A DNA stretch of 64,000 nt from Parietaria judaica. Lineage: Eukaryota > Streptophyta > Magnoliopsida > Rosales > Urticaceae. The DNA lies in assembly GCA_954871525.1 (NCBI GenBank), contig OX940864.1, forward strand, positions 20,950,001-21,014,000, in the 5' to 3' direction. Made by a program: the position numbers and the translations under genes. The notes under the pieces were generated by a model. That model was not told where the DNA came from, ran no database searches, and saw only the letters and a program-made list of their open reading frames with translations. Shown here one piece after another: positions 12,567 through 25,100 of the stretch. The stretch's first letter is position 1. Each line of letters begins with the position of its first letter.

Positions 12567-12770
12567 CAGTCTCTCTATGGAGAAATGAGGTATTTTTGTA
12601 ATAAAATTTTTTTTAATTTTTTTATTACAAAAATACCTCATTTCTCCATAGAGAGAACCCGGATCCAGGTTCTGTTTTTCTGCTTTCCGGAAAAATCCGG
12701 AACCAGAAATTTCTGGTTCCGGATTTTTTCCGGAAAGCAGAATCCGATTCAGGATTCTGTTCTGTTTTTT
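12567..12770. repeat. Two consecutive large hairpins
   Basis: CTCTCTATGGAGAAATGAGG and its near-perfect inverse enclose an A/T spacer (about 12571-12655). A second palindrome follows with TTTCCGGAAAAATCCGGAAC and its inverse (about 12697-12740). Similar TCCGGAA motifs recur at the other end of the hAT element near 16230-16370, so this is probably its subterminal region. Confidence 0.75.
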
Positions 12771-13225
12771 TTTTTTTAAATATAAGTAATAAAGAGGATA
12801 TAAAGTATAAACCGGTTTGAAAAAAAAAAAACTGAAGCTGAAAAAACTGCATTGTATAATTGTATTTGTACAATTGTACCTTTGAAAAAACTGCAGTGCA
12901 GTAGTATGCACTTTGAAAAAATTAAAAAATGCACTCAGGTAGTCACGTTTACGTTGAAATTTTTTTGCAGCATTAAATAAAAAGTGCAAATTGCAGGTAT
13001 ACGTTGAAGTTATAAACTAAAAACAAAACATGAAATTTTTATGAGTCACTGCATTAATAGGTTTACGTTGAAATTTTTTTGCAGCATGGAAGAAAAAGGT
13101 CGCTTGCATTAATACGTTGAAGTCATAATACAAGATAAAAAGTTGAAAAATATTAGAGATGGTTTATGAAAAATACTTCGGCATTGAAGTCACAATACAA
13201 GACAACATGAAAGATAATAATAAAA

Positions 13226-15862
13226 CTAATACTCTTCGGCATTGAAGTAGTCGTAAACATCGTCGTTGTTGCGTGTTTCCTCTTGAGCGCGTTCTTCAGC
13301 TTGGAGCCAATCTTTGCTTAGCGCGATAATCTCTACCATAGGTGCCTTCATTGATTTCCTCCGGTCGTCCAAAATGCGTGCGACACTAGAGAATGCCGCC
13401 TCGGACGAAACCGTAGATACCGGTATAGTTAAGATATCACGTGCCATCAAAGATAGGATTGGATATTCCCGTCGCTTGTTTCGCCACCAACTAAGAGCCG
13501 GCATAACCCCGGATGCCGGTAAAGGATAGGGGGGCGTGTTGCACCACTTGTCGAACTCGTTGTGGCGTGGACTAGCGGTCGCGGTCGGTGAGGAAGAAAT
13601 ACGTAGCGAAGGCGAACTCCTTCCTCCGGCACGACCAAGAGATAGTCTTGAAGACGTCACGTCGTTGCTTGATGAGCTTGCATAACGGCTAAGGTTGTGG
13701 AAAGCCCGTTGTGCCTCCGTCATGTGTTGCCCGGCCGTCGGTTGTGCTTCTTGGGACTCTTCCGCCACCGATTCTCCAAATTGGTTCCTCTCGTAGTCGG
13801 CATAAAGCTCCCTCATCTTCCGCATTGCGTTGGGGTAGTCCTCGGTCTTGTAAGGATTTCCCGAAATACGCTCCATCATATCTAGAATATCCTGCAATTT
13901 CCCCGGCTTAAAGCACGGATCAAGTATAAGTCCCGCACAATAAAGAAAAGGCATATTCTTAAAATAAATATTAAACTTGGACTTCATGGCGGTTAGTATT
14001 TCGGAAAATAAAGGGTTGCTAGAATATTGACTAAAATGACATATAATATCAAAAACCGCCAATAACGCTAAGTTTGACGTTGTAGAATACACTTGAGATA
14101 ATGAAACCGTTTTGTCGTAGAAAAGTTTCAAAAAAGCCGTAAAATCGCGCGCCATCATCCAATCACTTTCGTCTAAAAATTCTTCGTTAAAACCTTCCGT
14201 ACCATTTATCCATAGAGTCAAAAGATCTTTGTACGGTAGGGCCGATTCCAACATTAAAAAAGTAGAGTTCCACTGGACCGGCATATCGACCGAAAATGAT
14301 CGTGGTTCGACGCCGTAATTAATACAAAGTTGGTGAAAATTATAAACCCTTTGATTTGAAGCTTTTAAAAATTTTAGGGCCTCTCTAATTTTATCAATAC
14401 ACGGTCCAATCATTTCCATGCCCGCTTTGACGATTAAATTTATAATATGGCATGCACAACGTTGGTGAAAATAATCCGCACGAAAATCGGCTAATTCGAT
14501 ACGTAAAGAATCAACGGCAACATTATTACTCGAAGCATTATCTAACGTAATAGAAATAACCCGACTACCGAGGTTCCAATCTCCCAAAACACTTAAAATT
14601 GATTGTGCGATGTTAGCTCCCGTGTGCCTAAGATGCATAGCTTGAAAACCGATGATACGTTTTTGTAATTTCCAATCATTATCCACAAAATGTGCAACTA
14701 CGGAGATATAATCACAATTAGCACTACTTTTCCAACAATCGGACGTTAACGAAATTTGATCCCCTAACTTATTAAATTCTTCCTTTAACGCCTCTCTTTG
14801 TGCTTTATAAAATTTTATTATATCCGCCTTAGTGCAATGTCGTGAAACTCTTCTATAATTTGTGGGAGCTACTTTCGCCATCCATTTATTAAAACCGGGA
14901 GCCTCGACGTAACTAATAGGAAGGTCGTCACGAATAATCATTTTTGCGAGTTCCATCCTATATTCTTCTAATGAAAGAGGACTTACCACGAGTTGTTGAC
15001 CGTGCTCGTGCCGCTCTCTGCAATGCTTAGCGTGGCTCCGGAGATACGACGTGCTATATGTATCGGAAAAGGCCTTCATCGTTGCATTGCACGTCCGGCA
15101 TTTCGCAAACCGCATCTATTTCCCCTCCTCCGAGTCGTATTCGTAAATGGGGTCGAAGTCGGTACCCCAAATCTCCGAGGTGAGCTTCTTGCGTTTCCGT
15201 AGACGCGGTGGATTCCCGCGGCCGCCGGAAGGTGGAATCGGTGGAAGGCTTCCGGCAAGGCGGCGTGACCTCCTCAGCGCCGCCGCTTGAGAGTCGGGAA
15301 CGAGCTCCTCATCGTCGGCATCGTCATCGTCGTCGTTGTCGTTGTCGTCCTCCTCATAGTCGGCATCGTCTTCGGCGGCTTCGTCGTCGTCACGGCCGGT
15401 TCGGGAGCGACCTTCTTGTTGCGAATCCCACGTAGCGTCGTCGTCATCGTTGTTGCTCCGCACCGGTTCCGGGTCCACACGAATGGGCGGCGGGACTCTT
15501 CGTATCGGCGGGTCGAAGTCGAGTGTATCCGCATCACCTATAATAAAATTTGCATAACCGAAAAAAGGGTTATTTAAATCGACAAGATTATCACCGGTGT
15601 TTTCCGCATTTTGTCGTCGTGCAGCTTGAGGAACACCGCCGTAATCGTAAGGCGGAAGATTTATTGTAGCGTTGTTTTGGACGTTGATGAAGGAATCATA
15701 AAATTATTGTTGATTCGCCGGTTGACTACTCGTCGCCCCGGCAAAGCCTCACCCTTGGTGGCCGGCAAAGCCACCCGTTGTCGGTATGTTGCTTGAAGAA
15801 GGAAGGGGCCCTTCGGGCCGAGCCGGAGCCGAACCAAAAAGATTTAAATAGGGATCCGACAT
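13226..15862 (-). pseudogene. hAT transposase, BED finger and dimerisation domain, three nonsense codons
   Basis: One continuous minus frame of 879 codons from ATG at 15860-15862 to the stop at 13226, broken only by TGA (15749-15751), TAA (15704-15706) and TAG (15116-15118). Domains in order: Pro/Gly-rich start, acidic D/E/N tract, basic stretch, BED zinc finger (SEIWGTDF before the TAG; CRTCNATM and HAKHC after it), DDE-type core with SLTSDCWKS and TLDNASSNN, a CACHIINLIVKAG block, and the C-terminal hAT dimerisation motif (ARDILTIPVSTVSSEAAFS). It would cut and paste elements with 8-bp TSDs. ATG at 15113-15115 would give a 629-residue protein lacking part of the BED finger, probably inactive in DNA binding. 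Recent decay is likely. Confidence 0.9.
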
Positions 15863-16422
15863 TGTGATGACTAATGAGAGAATGTGATGAAGATTGGCAA
15901 GAATGAATAGAAGTTGTGGAGTTTGTGTGTGGAGAGAATGAGATGAAAATTTTTTATAGAGAAAATATGCAAAAACTCCAACGTTCCCATGTTTCTATCT
16001 GCATCTCCTCCAAGGCTCCAAGTCTCCAACGTCCATCTGCGGCTGCAGCCTGCAGTGCAAAGCCTCTGCCAAAACTCCCAACGTTCACCTGCATGGTTTA
16101 AAAGCATAATAAGTTTTCTTTCTTTTTTCAAAAATCTCAACGTTCACCTACAGGGGGGAGTCTCTGACTCTCTGCATGGGCCATGCAGGCTGCACTCATA
16201 AATCAAAATAGTTTTTTTTTTCTTTTTTCTAAAAAATTTACGGATTCCGAAAAATCCAGAAAATCCGGAACCGGATTTTCTGGTTCGGGAAAAATCCGGA
16301 ACAGGATTTTCTAGTTCCGGATTTTTTTAAAAAAAATTCCGGAAATCCGGTTTTCTGAATACTGTTTTTACAGGTTTAGAGGTGTCACAAGCCATCCTCA
16401 AAATAGGCTGGGTCCGCCCCTG

Positions 16423-16486
16423 TCTGCGGCTCTTCCTGAAGCTCGGTATCAATAGCAATATTAGAGAGTACAACCTTCCAGCCCGT
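16423..16486 (-). pseudogene. Possible host exon, upstream piece (split by hAT)
   Basis: Starts after an acceptor-like TTTAATAG on minus and reads TGWKVVLSNIAIDTELQEEP without a stop. The hAT TSD lies at its downstream edge and the reading resumes at 11544. The amino-acid composition looks coding, but 80 bp is too short to be sure and I do not recognise the family. Confidence 0.3.
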
Positions 16487-16711
16487 CTATTAAATACATA
16501 CCCGATGACCAAATCAACACGTCGACACAACCCCACTTTCTGGTGGTGATTCTTATTCGAAAAAAATAAAAAATAATACGCAAAAGAAAAAATCTCTATC
16601 AGAAAGAACATCTTTAAGACCAACTTTTGCATGGCATTAAAAAAAAAGTCATGTATCAATTCAAAGAGCCAACCACTTGACCTTTTGTTTGGGATTTTGG
16701 CAAGGGAATTT

Positions 16712-19509
16712 AGCATGCTAACATCATATTGGCCCCCAAGTAAACAAAAAACGAGGATTTAGTATAGCACCGAAGCAAAACGAAAACAGGGGTGGATCCC
16801 AGTAAGTTTAGTATTTTGCAATCATTCCCGGAATAAGGGGAGCAATAATATGGTCATTTGAGAATTCTTGAAAAGCACACGTAATTTGGTATAGACCCGA
16901 AAGACCATGATTTAAAGAGGGTCTTTTTTGGTTAGAAAAAATTAAAGTAATAGCGTAAAAGGGTTTGAGGAATTCGGTAAATTTCAAGGCGGTTGCCCAT
17001 TCGCCTCCGTGATCCGCGCCTGGGGCTCGAGTTCCATTCCGAGGAAGTGTTCCAAAGGCAACCTCTGTCTACACACAACTGAAACCATTAGATACGTAGA
17101 GTTCCAACGTGTATTATTTTCTAAACCGAACTTGTTAGCTCTATGATTGTGGTCTTTACAAAATTTTCTCCACCTACTGGTGGTTTGAGGATGCCGGATC
17201 CAATCAACAATGCCGCGTATTTTCTCAACATGTCTTGCAATTTGATGTTCGCCCGTTCGTGCAATTAAATTTATAATGTGACAAGCACAGCGTTGATGTA
17301 AAATATTTTTAAATGGAGAAGCGGGCAAACTAGATTCCAAGATAGTAATGGCGGCGTTGTTGTTTGCGGCATTGTCTAAGGTAATGGAAATAACATGATT
17401 TTGTAAACCCCAATCATTAAATAATACAATTAATTTATCGGCAATGTTTTGTCCGGTATGACGACCCTCGAATGGCGATAGATTTAAAAGTCTTTGACAT
17501 GGATTCCACTCATCGTCTACGTAATGAGCAGTCAGACTCAAATAATCGTTTAAACTCGGACTGCTCCACAAATCGGTGGTAAAAGCAACGTTTATGCCAG
17601 ACATTTTGAAAAAATCGACCAAAAGGTTTTTTTGAATAGCATATGCGGTTTCCATGTCCTGGGTATAAATCGTACGGGAAAACTGCTGGTACGTCGGATT
17701 AATCCTTTGCATATATCGGGTATGGTTGGGATTTTTGACAAAACTCAGCGGCACGCCCGTAGAAATAATCCATTCGAGGGTCCATTTCCGTAAATTAACT
17801 GCAGAAAGAGCACTTACCTGTGCTGTGTTTACCTCATCAATCTGTCCGGTTGGGAAGCATGCTCTTGCGTGTCGTTTCAAGTAGCTGGTTCACAGGTCAC
17901 CCATCGCGTCTAGTGTGCGCCCGCACTTATTGCACGTCGCGAGTTTAATACGTTGGCCATTCCCCACCCGCCGATCTTCGTGAAAAAAGTCCCACACGGG
18001 GGCAGTGTTTGGTCGTCCCCACGCCGACCTCGAAGGATTTGCTCTATTAAAACAAAAGAATATTACACGAGTTTAATATTAATTTAAGTATTACAAAAAA
18101 TATTACAATGATTAAATTTTAATATTAATCATATTAATTTAATTAAATTCATAGAGTTAAATAAAAAAGTTAACGAAATTAAAAATGGTGTTTTCTATGT
18201 GTGGAAATAATTATCAAGCTCTTTTTGACGGAACTCCCCGAGGTTCCACGGCCAGATCGACTGGAAAGGATGCTATGATCTCGCTTTAGGCCCAAGCTTT
18301 TCTAGACAGAACTCCCCGAGGTTCCCAGGCTAGCTTGGAGGAGATTGCAAAGCAAACCTTATTTAAAACCAATCTTTCTAAGACACCATAATCCGTAAAA
18401 ACTTTATAATTATCACCACACAAAAAAAATACCATTTTAATTTCTTTAACTTATTTAAGTAACTATTTAAAGTTTAATTAAACTAATATGATTAATTGAT
18501 TATTAACTAATTAAATGATCATTAAATAACAAAAAATATCAAGAAATTCGTTTCTGATGTGGAAGATCAGTCGGAACCGCAACCACAGAGCATACTAAGA
18601 CTTTCAAGTGACGAGACAACAACACTTACAAATTGATTATTAAACTAGTATGATTAAATGATTATTAACTAATTGAAAAAATTAAACTAAAATGATTAAA
18701 TGATTATTAACTAACAAAAAATCTCAAGAAATTTGTTTCTGATGTGAAAGATCAGTCGAAACCGCAACCACAAAGCATACTAAGACTTTCAAGAAATTCG
18801 TTATTAATTATTAATTATTAATATTTAATTATTGATTATTAATTATTATTTAGTACTAAGTACTAACTTATTAATTATTCAATATTATTAATTAATAAAA
18901 TAGAAAAATAACTAATAGCTATAAATAGAGAAATGACTAAAGGTTATTACCCGGTTGAAGGACGTCGATGTCGTCGAGGACGGGCAACGGAGGCTTCACC
19001 GCTATCTTGATTGGAAGGTAGAGGAGAACCGCGGTTGTAAACCCCAACATTTGAACCATGGACCAAGGGCGGCGTTTGAAAGTCGTCGGGATTGGCATCG
19101 TCGGGACGTTGAGTTTCGTCGGGATCCGCATCTTCGGGACGTTGAGTTTCATCGGGATCGGCACCTTCGGGACGTTGAGATTCGTAATCGGCGTGTTGTT
19201 GAAACATGAGATTGAAAAAAGGATCGTTATTTCCCCTCTAGATTGAGCTACCGCGTCGACCAATTCTCGGGACACACGTTGGGGATTGGCGTCGTGTTGG
19301 CCCATCGCTCGGACTAGACTAGGTCTTAGAGACCGTACTGTATCATCGGGATAATTTGGATTGGGCGGGGAGGGAAATATTTCTTCCGGTAGCATAACGG
19401 GAATGTAGCCGTCGGGCATAGGCTGCGATGTTCCCCCTAGTTGAAATTGGGGTTGCAAATTCCTAGCCGTCCTTCGACCCCCGGAACTACCGCCGCTTCT
19501 TCGAGACAT
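16712..19509 (-). pseudogene. hAT family 2 transposase, truncated (left copy)
   Basis: Exon 1 starts at ATG 19507-19509 (MSRRSGGSSGGRRTAR). A frame change at about 19230 separates it from the acidic repeat block with PEDADPDETQRP. An intron of about 0.9 kb ends at AATAG near 18045. Exon 2 encodes a BED finger (cysteines and histidines around TCNKCGRTLDAMGD and KRHARACFP), then TTDLWSSPSLNDY, TLDNAANNNA and the CACHIINLIARTG block. The copy ends before the dimerisation region. Stop codons occur at the BED linker (near 17881) and later. Best read together with the copy at 22615. Confidence 0.85.
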
Positions 19510-20030
19510 AATGGAACTTGAGAACTTGAGAGCTTTAGAGGGAAAAATCTTAGAGAATTGAGAGAATTTGAGAGAGAGTTTAAAGATTGTTGTTGAGAAA
19601 ATGAGGGAGGAAGGGGTGGTATTTATAGGGTTTGAGGAGAGAGTGGGGTGGTTGAATAATTATTATGGTGGGTGAAGTGGGTGAATAATTGTGAGGAGAT
19701 AGTGGGTGAAAAAATTTTGAAATTTGAAATTTTAGGGTTGAAATTCGAGTAAAGTGGGTAATAATTGTGGTTGGGTAATAAAATTTGGGTAAAAAGTGTG
19801 TTATTATTGCCACCAACAAACACAAAATTCGCACCACCCTCGGATCGCTGACAGGGCGAGATCCTGGCCCTCCATCTCTTCATGCGGATTGACCCAACGG
19901 TCGTCGCGATTCTACCACGTGGTCGCGATCTATCGCGATTCACGCCTAGCCATCACGATTCGTCGCGATTCCTGAGATCGCGTCGCGACGCGTCGCGAGA
20001 TGCACAGTCGCGTCGCGAGTTTCAGCTCTA
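16712..20030 (-). mobile_element. hAT family 2, left copy, 3' truncated
   Basis: Inverted partner of the copy at 22132. Its outer end at 20030 reads on minus TAGAGCTGAAACTCGCGACG. Similarity to the other copy stops abruptly at about 16712, so its transposase C-terminus and far terminus are missing. About 130 bp at 19900-20030 hold many TCGCGAC-type motifs. The eight bases outside the intact end are CAAGAGAT; the partner TSD is lost. Confidence 0.85.
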
Positions 20031-22131
20031 CAAGAGATCACTTTCACGCACATTATTAATAGTCTTTTATTGCTGTCATTTCGTCCTTTTTTCTTAAGCA
20101 TATATATAGTATGCAATATGATTATGATTTATATGTAATGACGTAATCATTGATATAGAAAGAAACCCTGTTGCTGACTCAATGACACGGAAAGTATCAT
20201 ATATATACATATATATATATATATACATACAGTAGAACCTCTATAAATTAATACTGTTGGAACCGGCAAAAAATATTATCTTATCTGATTATTAATTAAC
20301 ATATAAATTAATAATTTATTAATTTATACATTAAGTGAAGAAAAAATTTATTAATCAGCTATAATTATATAAACATCTTTACTAACAAAAAATTATTTCA
20401 ATTTATTATATCGAGAATATTAAAGTATCAATATTAAGAATATCAAGAGAGATTAATATGATTTAAAAAGATTTTATTAGAGTACGAATGTCTGAAATAT
20501 TAAAGAGCCCAACATGAGAATATGATAGCCAACCTTTGATGCTCTTCGGAAGCGTAGAGATGAAGTTCAAGAGGACATTAATTTCAATTAGAAACAAATT
20601 ACTAAAGAAACATATTTTAAGAAGACTACATGATTAATGATGTAATGCTATCTTTTTACTCAATGTGATTTCAATGCTATCTTGGAATTTTCTTAGGGAA
20701 GCAAGAGTTCACTTTCACGCACATTATTAATAGTCTTTTATTGCTGTCATTTCGTCTCTTTTTCTTAAGCATATATATAGTAAGGGTGAAACCGGAACCG
20801 GAAACCGGGAAATTAGCTTTTTTTCGTCCCTGTTCCGAAAAATCGAGAATTTTTTTTTTGTCACGGTTCCGGTAACGGTTCCGGTTCTGGTAACGGTTCC
20901 TGATTAAAAAAATTCCCGGTTCCGGTTCCGGTAACGGTTCCGATTCAAATTTCCCGGTTCCGATTCCGGTTACGTTTCCATTTCTAAAAATTCCCGGTTC
21001 CGATTCTAAATTTCCCGGTTCTAAAAGGGTTTGACTTAAAAATGACATGTCGTTTTTGAAAAATTAGTAATTAAAAATTACACGTAGTATAAAAAATGAC
21101 AATAAAAACATATATTACACTAAAAACGACATACTAAAAACTTAAAAATTACATGTAGTTTAAAATCGGAACCGGTACCAAAACCGGGAAATATTTGTTA
21201 GGTACCGGTTCCGGTTCCCGGTTCCGAAAATCGGGAACCGGGAAGTAATGGTTCTCGGTTTTACGCTAAATTTCCCGGATTTTTTGAAAAATCGGTCCGG
21301 GACCGGTACCGGAACCGGGACAAAACTGGGAAACGGTTACAAAATTTTCACCCCTAATATATAGTATGCATTATGATTATGATTTATATGTAATGACGTA
21401 ATCATTGATATAGAAAGAAACCCTGTTGCTGACTCAATGACACGGAAAGTGTCATATATATATATACATATATACATACAGTAGAACCTCTATAAATTAA
21501 TACTGTTGGGACCGGCAAAAAATATTATCTTATCGGATTATTTATTAACATATAAATTAATAATTTATTAATTTATACATTAAGTGAAGAAAAAATTTAT
21601 TAATCAGCTATAATTATATAAACATCTTTACTAACAAAAAAATATTTCAATTTATTATATCGAGAATATTAAAGTATCAATATTAAGAATATCAAGAGAG
21701 ATTAATATGATTTAAAAAGATTTTATTAGAGTACCAATGTCTGAAATATTAAAGAGCCCAACATGAGAATATGATAGCCGACCTTTGATGATCTTCGGAA
21801 GCGTAGAGATGAAGTTCAAGAGGACATTAATTTCAAGAAGAAACAAATTACTAAAGAAACATATTTTAAGAATACTACATGATTAGTGATATAATGCTAT
21901 CTTTTTACTCAATGTGATTTCAATGCTATCTTGGAATTTTCTTAGGGAAGCAAGAGATCACTTTCACGCACATTATTAATAGTCTTTTATTGCTGTCATT
22001 TCGTCTCTTTTTCTTAAGCATATATATAGTATGCAATATGATTATGATTTATATGTAATGACGTAATCATTGATATAGAAAGAAACCCTGTTGCTGACTC
22101 AATGACACGGAAAGTGTCATATATATATATA
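20031..22131 (+). repeat. Three-copy tandem array, unit about 670 bp
   Basis: Copies start at 20031, 20702 and 21951, each with CAAGAG followed by TCACTTTCACGCACATTATT. Subtracting a 576-bp MITE and its TSD from copy 2 gives periods of 671 and 665 bp. Copy 3 is cut after about 180 bp by the hAT element at 22132. Copies 1 and 2 contain a pogo/Emigrant-like terminus CAGTAGAACCTCTATAAATT (20230 and about 21479) next to TA, with no matching inverted end, so the unit includes a truncated element. Confidence 0.9.
20781..21356. mobile_element. hAT-type MITE with 8-bp TSD
   Basis: 576 bp. Ends TAAGGGTGAAA and, inverted, TAGGGGTGAAA. TSD ATATATAG at 20773-20780 and 21357-21364. The interior is made of CCGGTTCCGG-type palindromic repeats. 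It sits in the second unit of the tandem array, so it arrived after the duplication or is absent from the other copies by chance. Confidence 0.9.
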
Positions 22132-25100
22132 TAGCTGCAGAAAAACGTCACCAAATGGGACCACGACGCGTCGCGACGTTGACAGGGAAGTCGCGACGTT
22201 GACCCAAAAATCGCGACTGGTCGCGACGAGAACACGTGGTCGCGACTAAAGGAGGGGTGATCCGCGAACTCGATCCGACGGCCAGGATTAAGCCACGTCA
22301 GCGATCCAAGTGAGGGTTTTTTTGTGTGGCATAAATAACACACTTTTTACCCGAATTTTATTACCCAACCACAATTATTACATTCTTTACTCGAATTTCA
22401 ACCCTAAAATTTCAAATTTCAAATTTTTTTCACCCACTATCTCCTCACAATTATTCACCCACTTCACCCACCATAATAATTATTCAACCACCCCACTCTC
22501 TCTTCAAACCCTTCCTCCCTCATTTCCTCAACAACAATCTTTAAACTCTCTCTCAAATTTTATCAATTCTCTAAGTTTTTTCACTCTAAAGCTCTCAAGT
22601 TCTCAAGTTCCATTATGTCTCGAAGAAGCGGCGGTAGTTCCGAGGGTCGAAGGACGGCTAGGAATTTGCAACCCCAATTTCAACTAGGGGGAACATCGCA
22701 GCCTACGCCGGATGGCTACATTCCCGTTATGCTACCGGAAGAAATATTTCCCTCCCCGCCCAATCCAAATTATCCTGATGATAAAGTACGGTCTCTAAGA
22801 CCTAGTCTAGTCCGAGCGATGGGCCAGCGCGACGCCAATCCCCAGCGTGTGTCCCGAGAATTGGTCGACGCGGTAGCTCAATCTAAGGGGGAAATAACGA
22901 TCCTTTTTTCAATCTCATGTTTCAACAACACGCCGATTACGAATCTCAACGTCCCGAAGGTGCCGATCCCGACGAAACTCAACGTCCCGAAGATGCGGAT
23001 CCCGACGAAACTCAACGTCCCGACGATGCCGATCCCGACGACTTTCAAACGCCGCCCTTGGTCCATGGTTCAAATGTTGAGGTTTACAACCGCGGTTCTC
23101 CTCTACCTTCCAATCAAGATAGCGGTGAAGCCTCCGTTGCCCGTCCTCGACGACATCGACGTCCTTCAACCGGGTAATAACCTTTTGTCATTTCTCTATT
23201 TATAGCTATTAGTCATTTTTCTATTTTATTAATTAATAATATTTAATAATTAATAAGTTAGTACTTAGTAATAAATAATAAATAAGAATTAATTATTAAC
23301 AATTGATAATCAATAACGAATTTCTTGAAAGTCTTAGTATGCTCTGTGGTTGCGGTTCCGACTGATCTTCCACATCATAAACGAATTTCTTGAGATTTTT
23401 TGTTAGTTAATAATCATTTAATCATTTTAGTTTAATTTCTTCAATTAGTTAATAATCATTTAATCATACTAGTTTAATAATCAATTTGTAAGTGTTGTTG
23501 TCACGTCACTTGAAAGTCTTAGTATGCTCTGTGGTTTCGGTTCCGACTGATCTTCCACATCAAAAACGAATTTCTTGATATTTTTTGTTATTTAATAATC
23601 ATTTAATTAGTTAATAATCAATTAATCAAATTAGTTTAATTAAACTTTAAATAGTTACTTAAATAAGTTAAAGAAATTAAAATGGTATTTTTTCTGTGTG
23701 GTGATAATTATAATGTTTTTACGGATTATGGTGTCTTTGAAAGATTGGTTTTTAAATAAGGTTTGCTTTGCAATCTCCTCCAAACTAGCTTGGGAACCTC
23801 GGGGAGTTCTGTCTAGAAAAGCTTGGGCCTAAAGCGAGATCATAGCATCCTTTCCAGTCGATCTGGCCGTGGGGAGTTCCGTCCAAAAGAGCTTGATAAT
23901 TATTTTTATACATAGAAAATACCATTTTTAATTTCGTTAACTTTTTTATTTAACTATATGAAATTTAATTTAATTAATATGATTAATAATACATTTTAAT
24001 AATTGTAATATTTTTTGTAATACTTAAATTAATATTAAACTCGTGTAATATTCTTTTGTTTTAATAGAGCAAATCCTTCGGGCTTGGCGTGGGGACGACC
24101 AAACACTGCCCCCGTGTGGGAGTTTTTTCACGAAGATTGGCAGGTGGAGAATGGCCAACGTATTAAACTCGCGACGTGCAAAAAGTGCGGGCGCACACTA
24201 GATGCGATGGGTGACCTGGGAACCGGCTACTTGAAACGACACGCAAGAGCATGCTTCCCAACCAGACAGATTGATGAGGTAAACACAGCACATGTAAGTG
24301 CTCTTTCTGCAGTTAATTTACGGAAATGGACCCTCGAATGGATTATTTCTACGGGCGTGCCGCTAAGTTTTGTCGAAAATCCCAACCATACCCGATATAT
24401 GCAAAGGATTAATCCGACGTACCAGCAGTTTTCCCGTACGACTTATACCCAGGACATGGAAACCGCATATGCTATTTAAAAAAATCTTTTGGTCGATTTT
24501 TTCAAAATGTCTAGCATAAACGTAGCTTTTACCACCGACCTGTGGAGCGGTCCGAGTTTAAACGACTATTTTAGTCTGACCGCTCATTACGTAGACGATG
24601 AGTGGAATCCATGTCAAAGACTTTTAAATCTATCGCCATTCGAGGGTCGTCATACCGGACAAAACATTGCCGATAAATTAATTGTATTATTTAATGATTA
24701 GGGTTTACAAAACCGTGTAATTTCCATTACCTTAGACAATGCCGCAAACAACAACGCCGCCATTTTAATCTTGGAATCTAGTTATCCCGCTTCTCCATTT
24801 AGAAATATTTTACATCAACGCTGTTCTTGTCACATTATAAATTTAATTGCACGAACGGGCGAACATCAAATTGCAAGACATGTTGGGAAAATACGCGGCA
24901 TTGTTGATTGGATCCGGCATCCTCAAACCAGCAGTAAGTGGAGAAAATTTTGTAAAGGCCACAATCATAGAGCTAACAAGTTCGGTTTAGACAATAATAC
25001 ACGCTGGAACTCTACGTATCTAATGGTTTCAGTTGTGTGTAGACAGAGGCTGCCTTTGGAACACTTCCTCGGAATGGAACTCGAGCCCCAGGCGCGGATC

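Larger units (their letters stand above)
11553..16422 (-). mobile_element. hAT transposon with terminal repeats and 8-bp TSD
   Basis: 4870 bp. The left end CCGGGGCGGACACAG and the inverted right end CAGGGGCGGACCCAG match at 13 of 15 bases. Both sides carry the 8-bp TSD TCTGCGGC (11545-11552 and 16423-16430), the hAT length. The CAGGGGCGGA type of end is common in plant hAT elements. It carries a transposase pseudogene on minus, a nested MITE (11972-12455) and palindromic GC-rich subterminal stretches (12567-12770 and 16230-16370). Confidence 0.9.

Noticed and set aside
12555..12989. Minus open frame of 144 codons
   Set aside because: Reads through hairpin and poly-T sequence of the hAT subterminal region; Phe/Lys-rich, no domain.
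18937..19207. ETQRPEDADPDETQRP-type repeats considered as a separate small gene
   Set aside because: They are the continuation of hAT exon 1 in another frame, and occur in both inverted copies.
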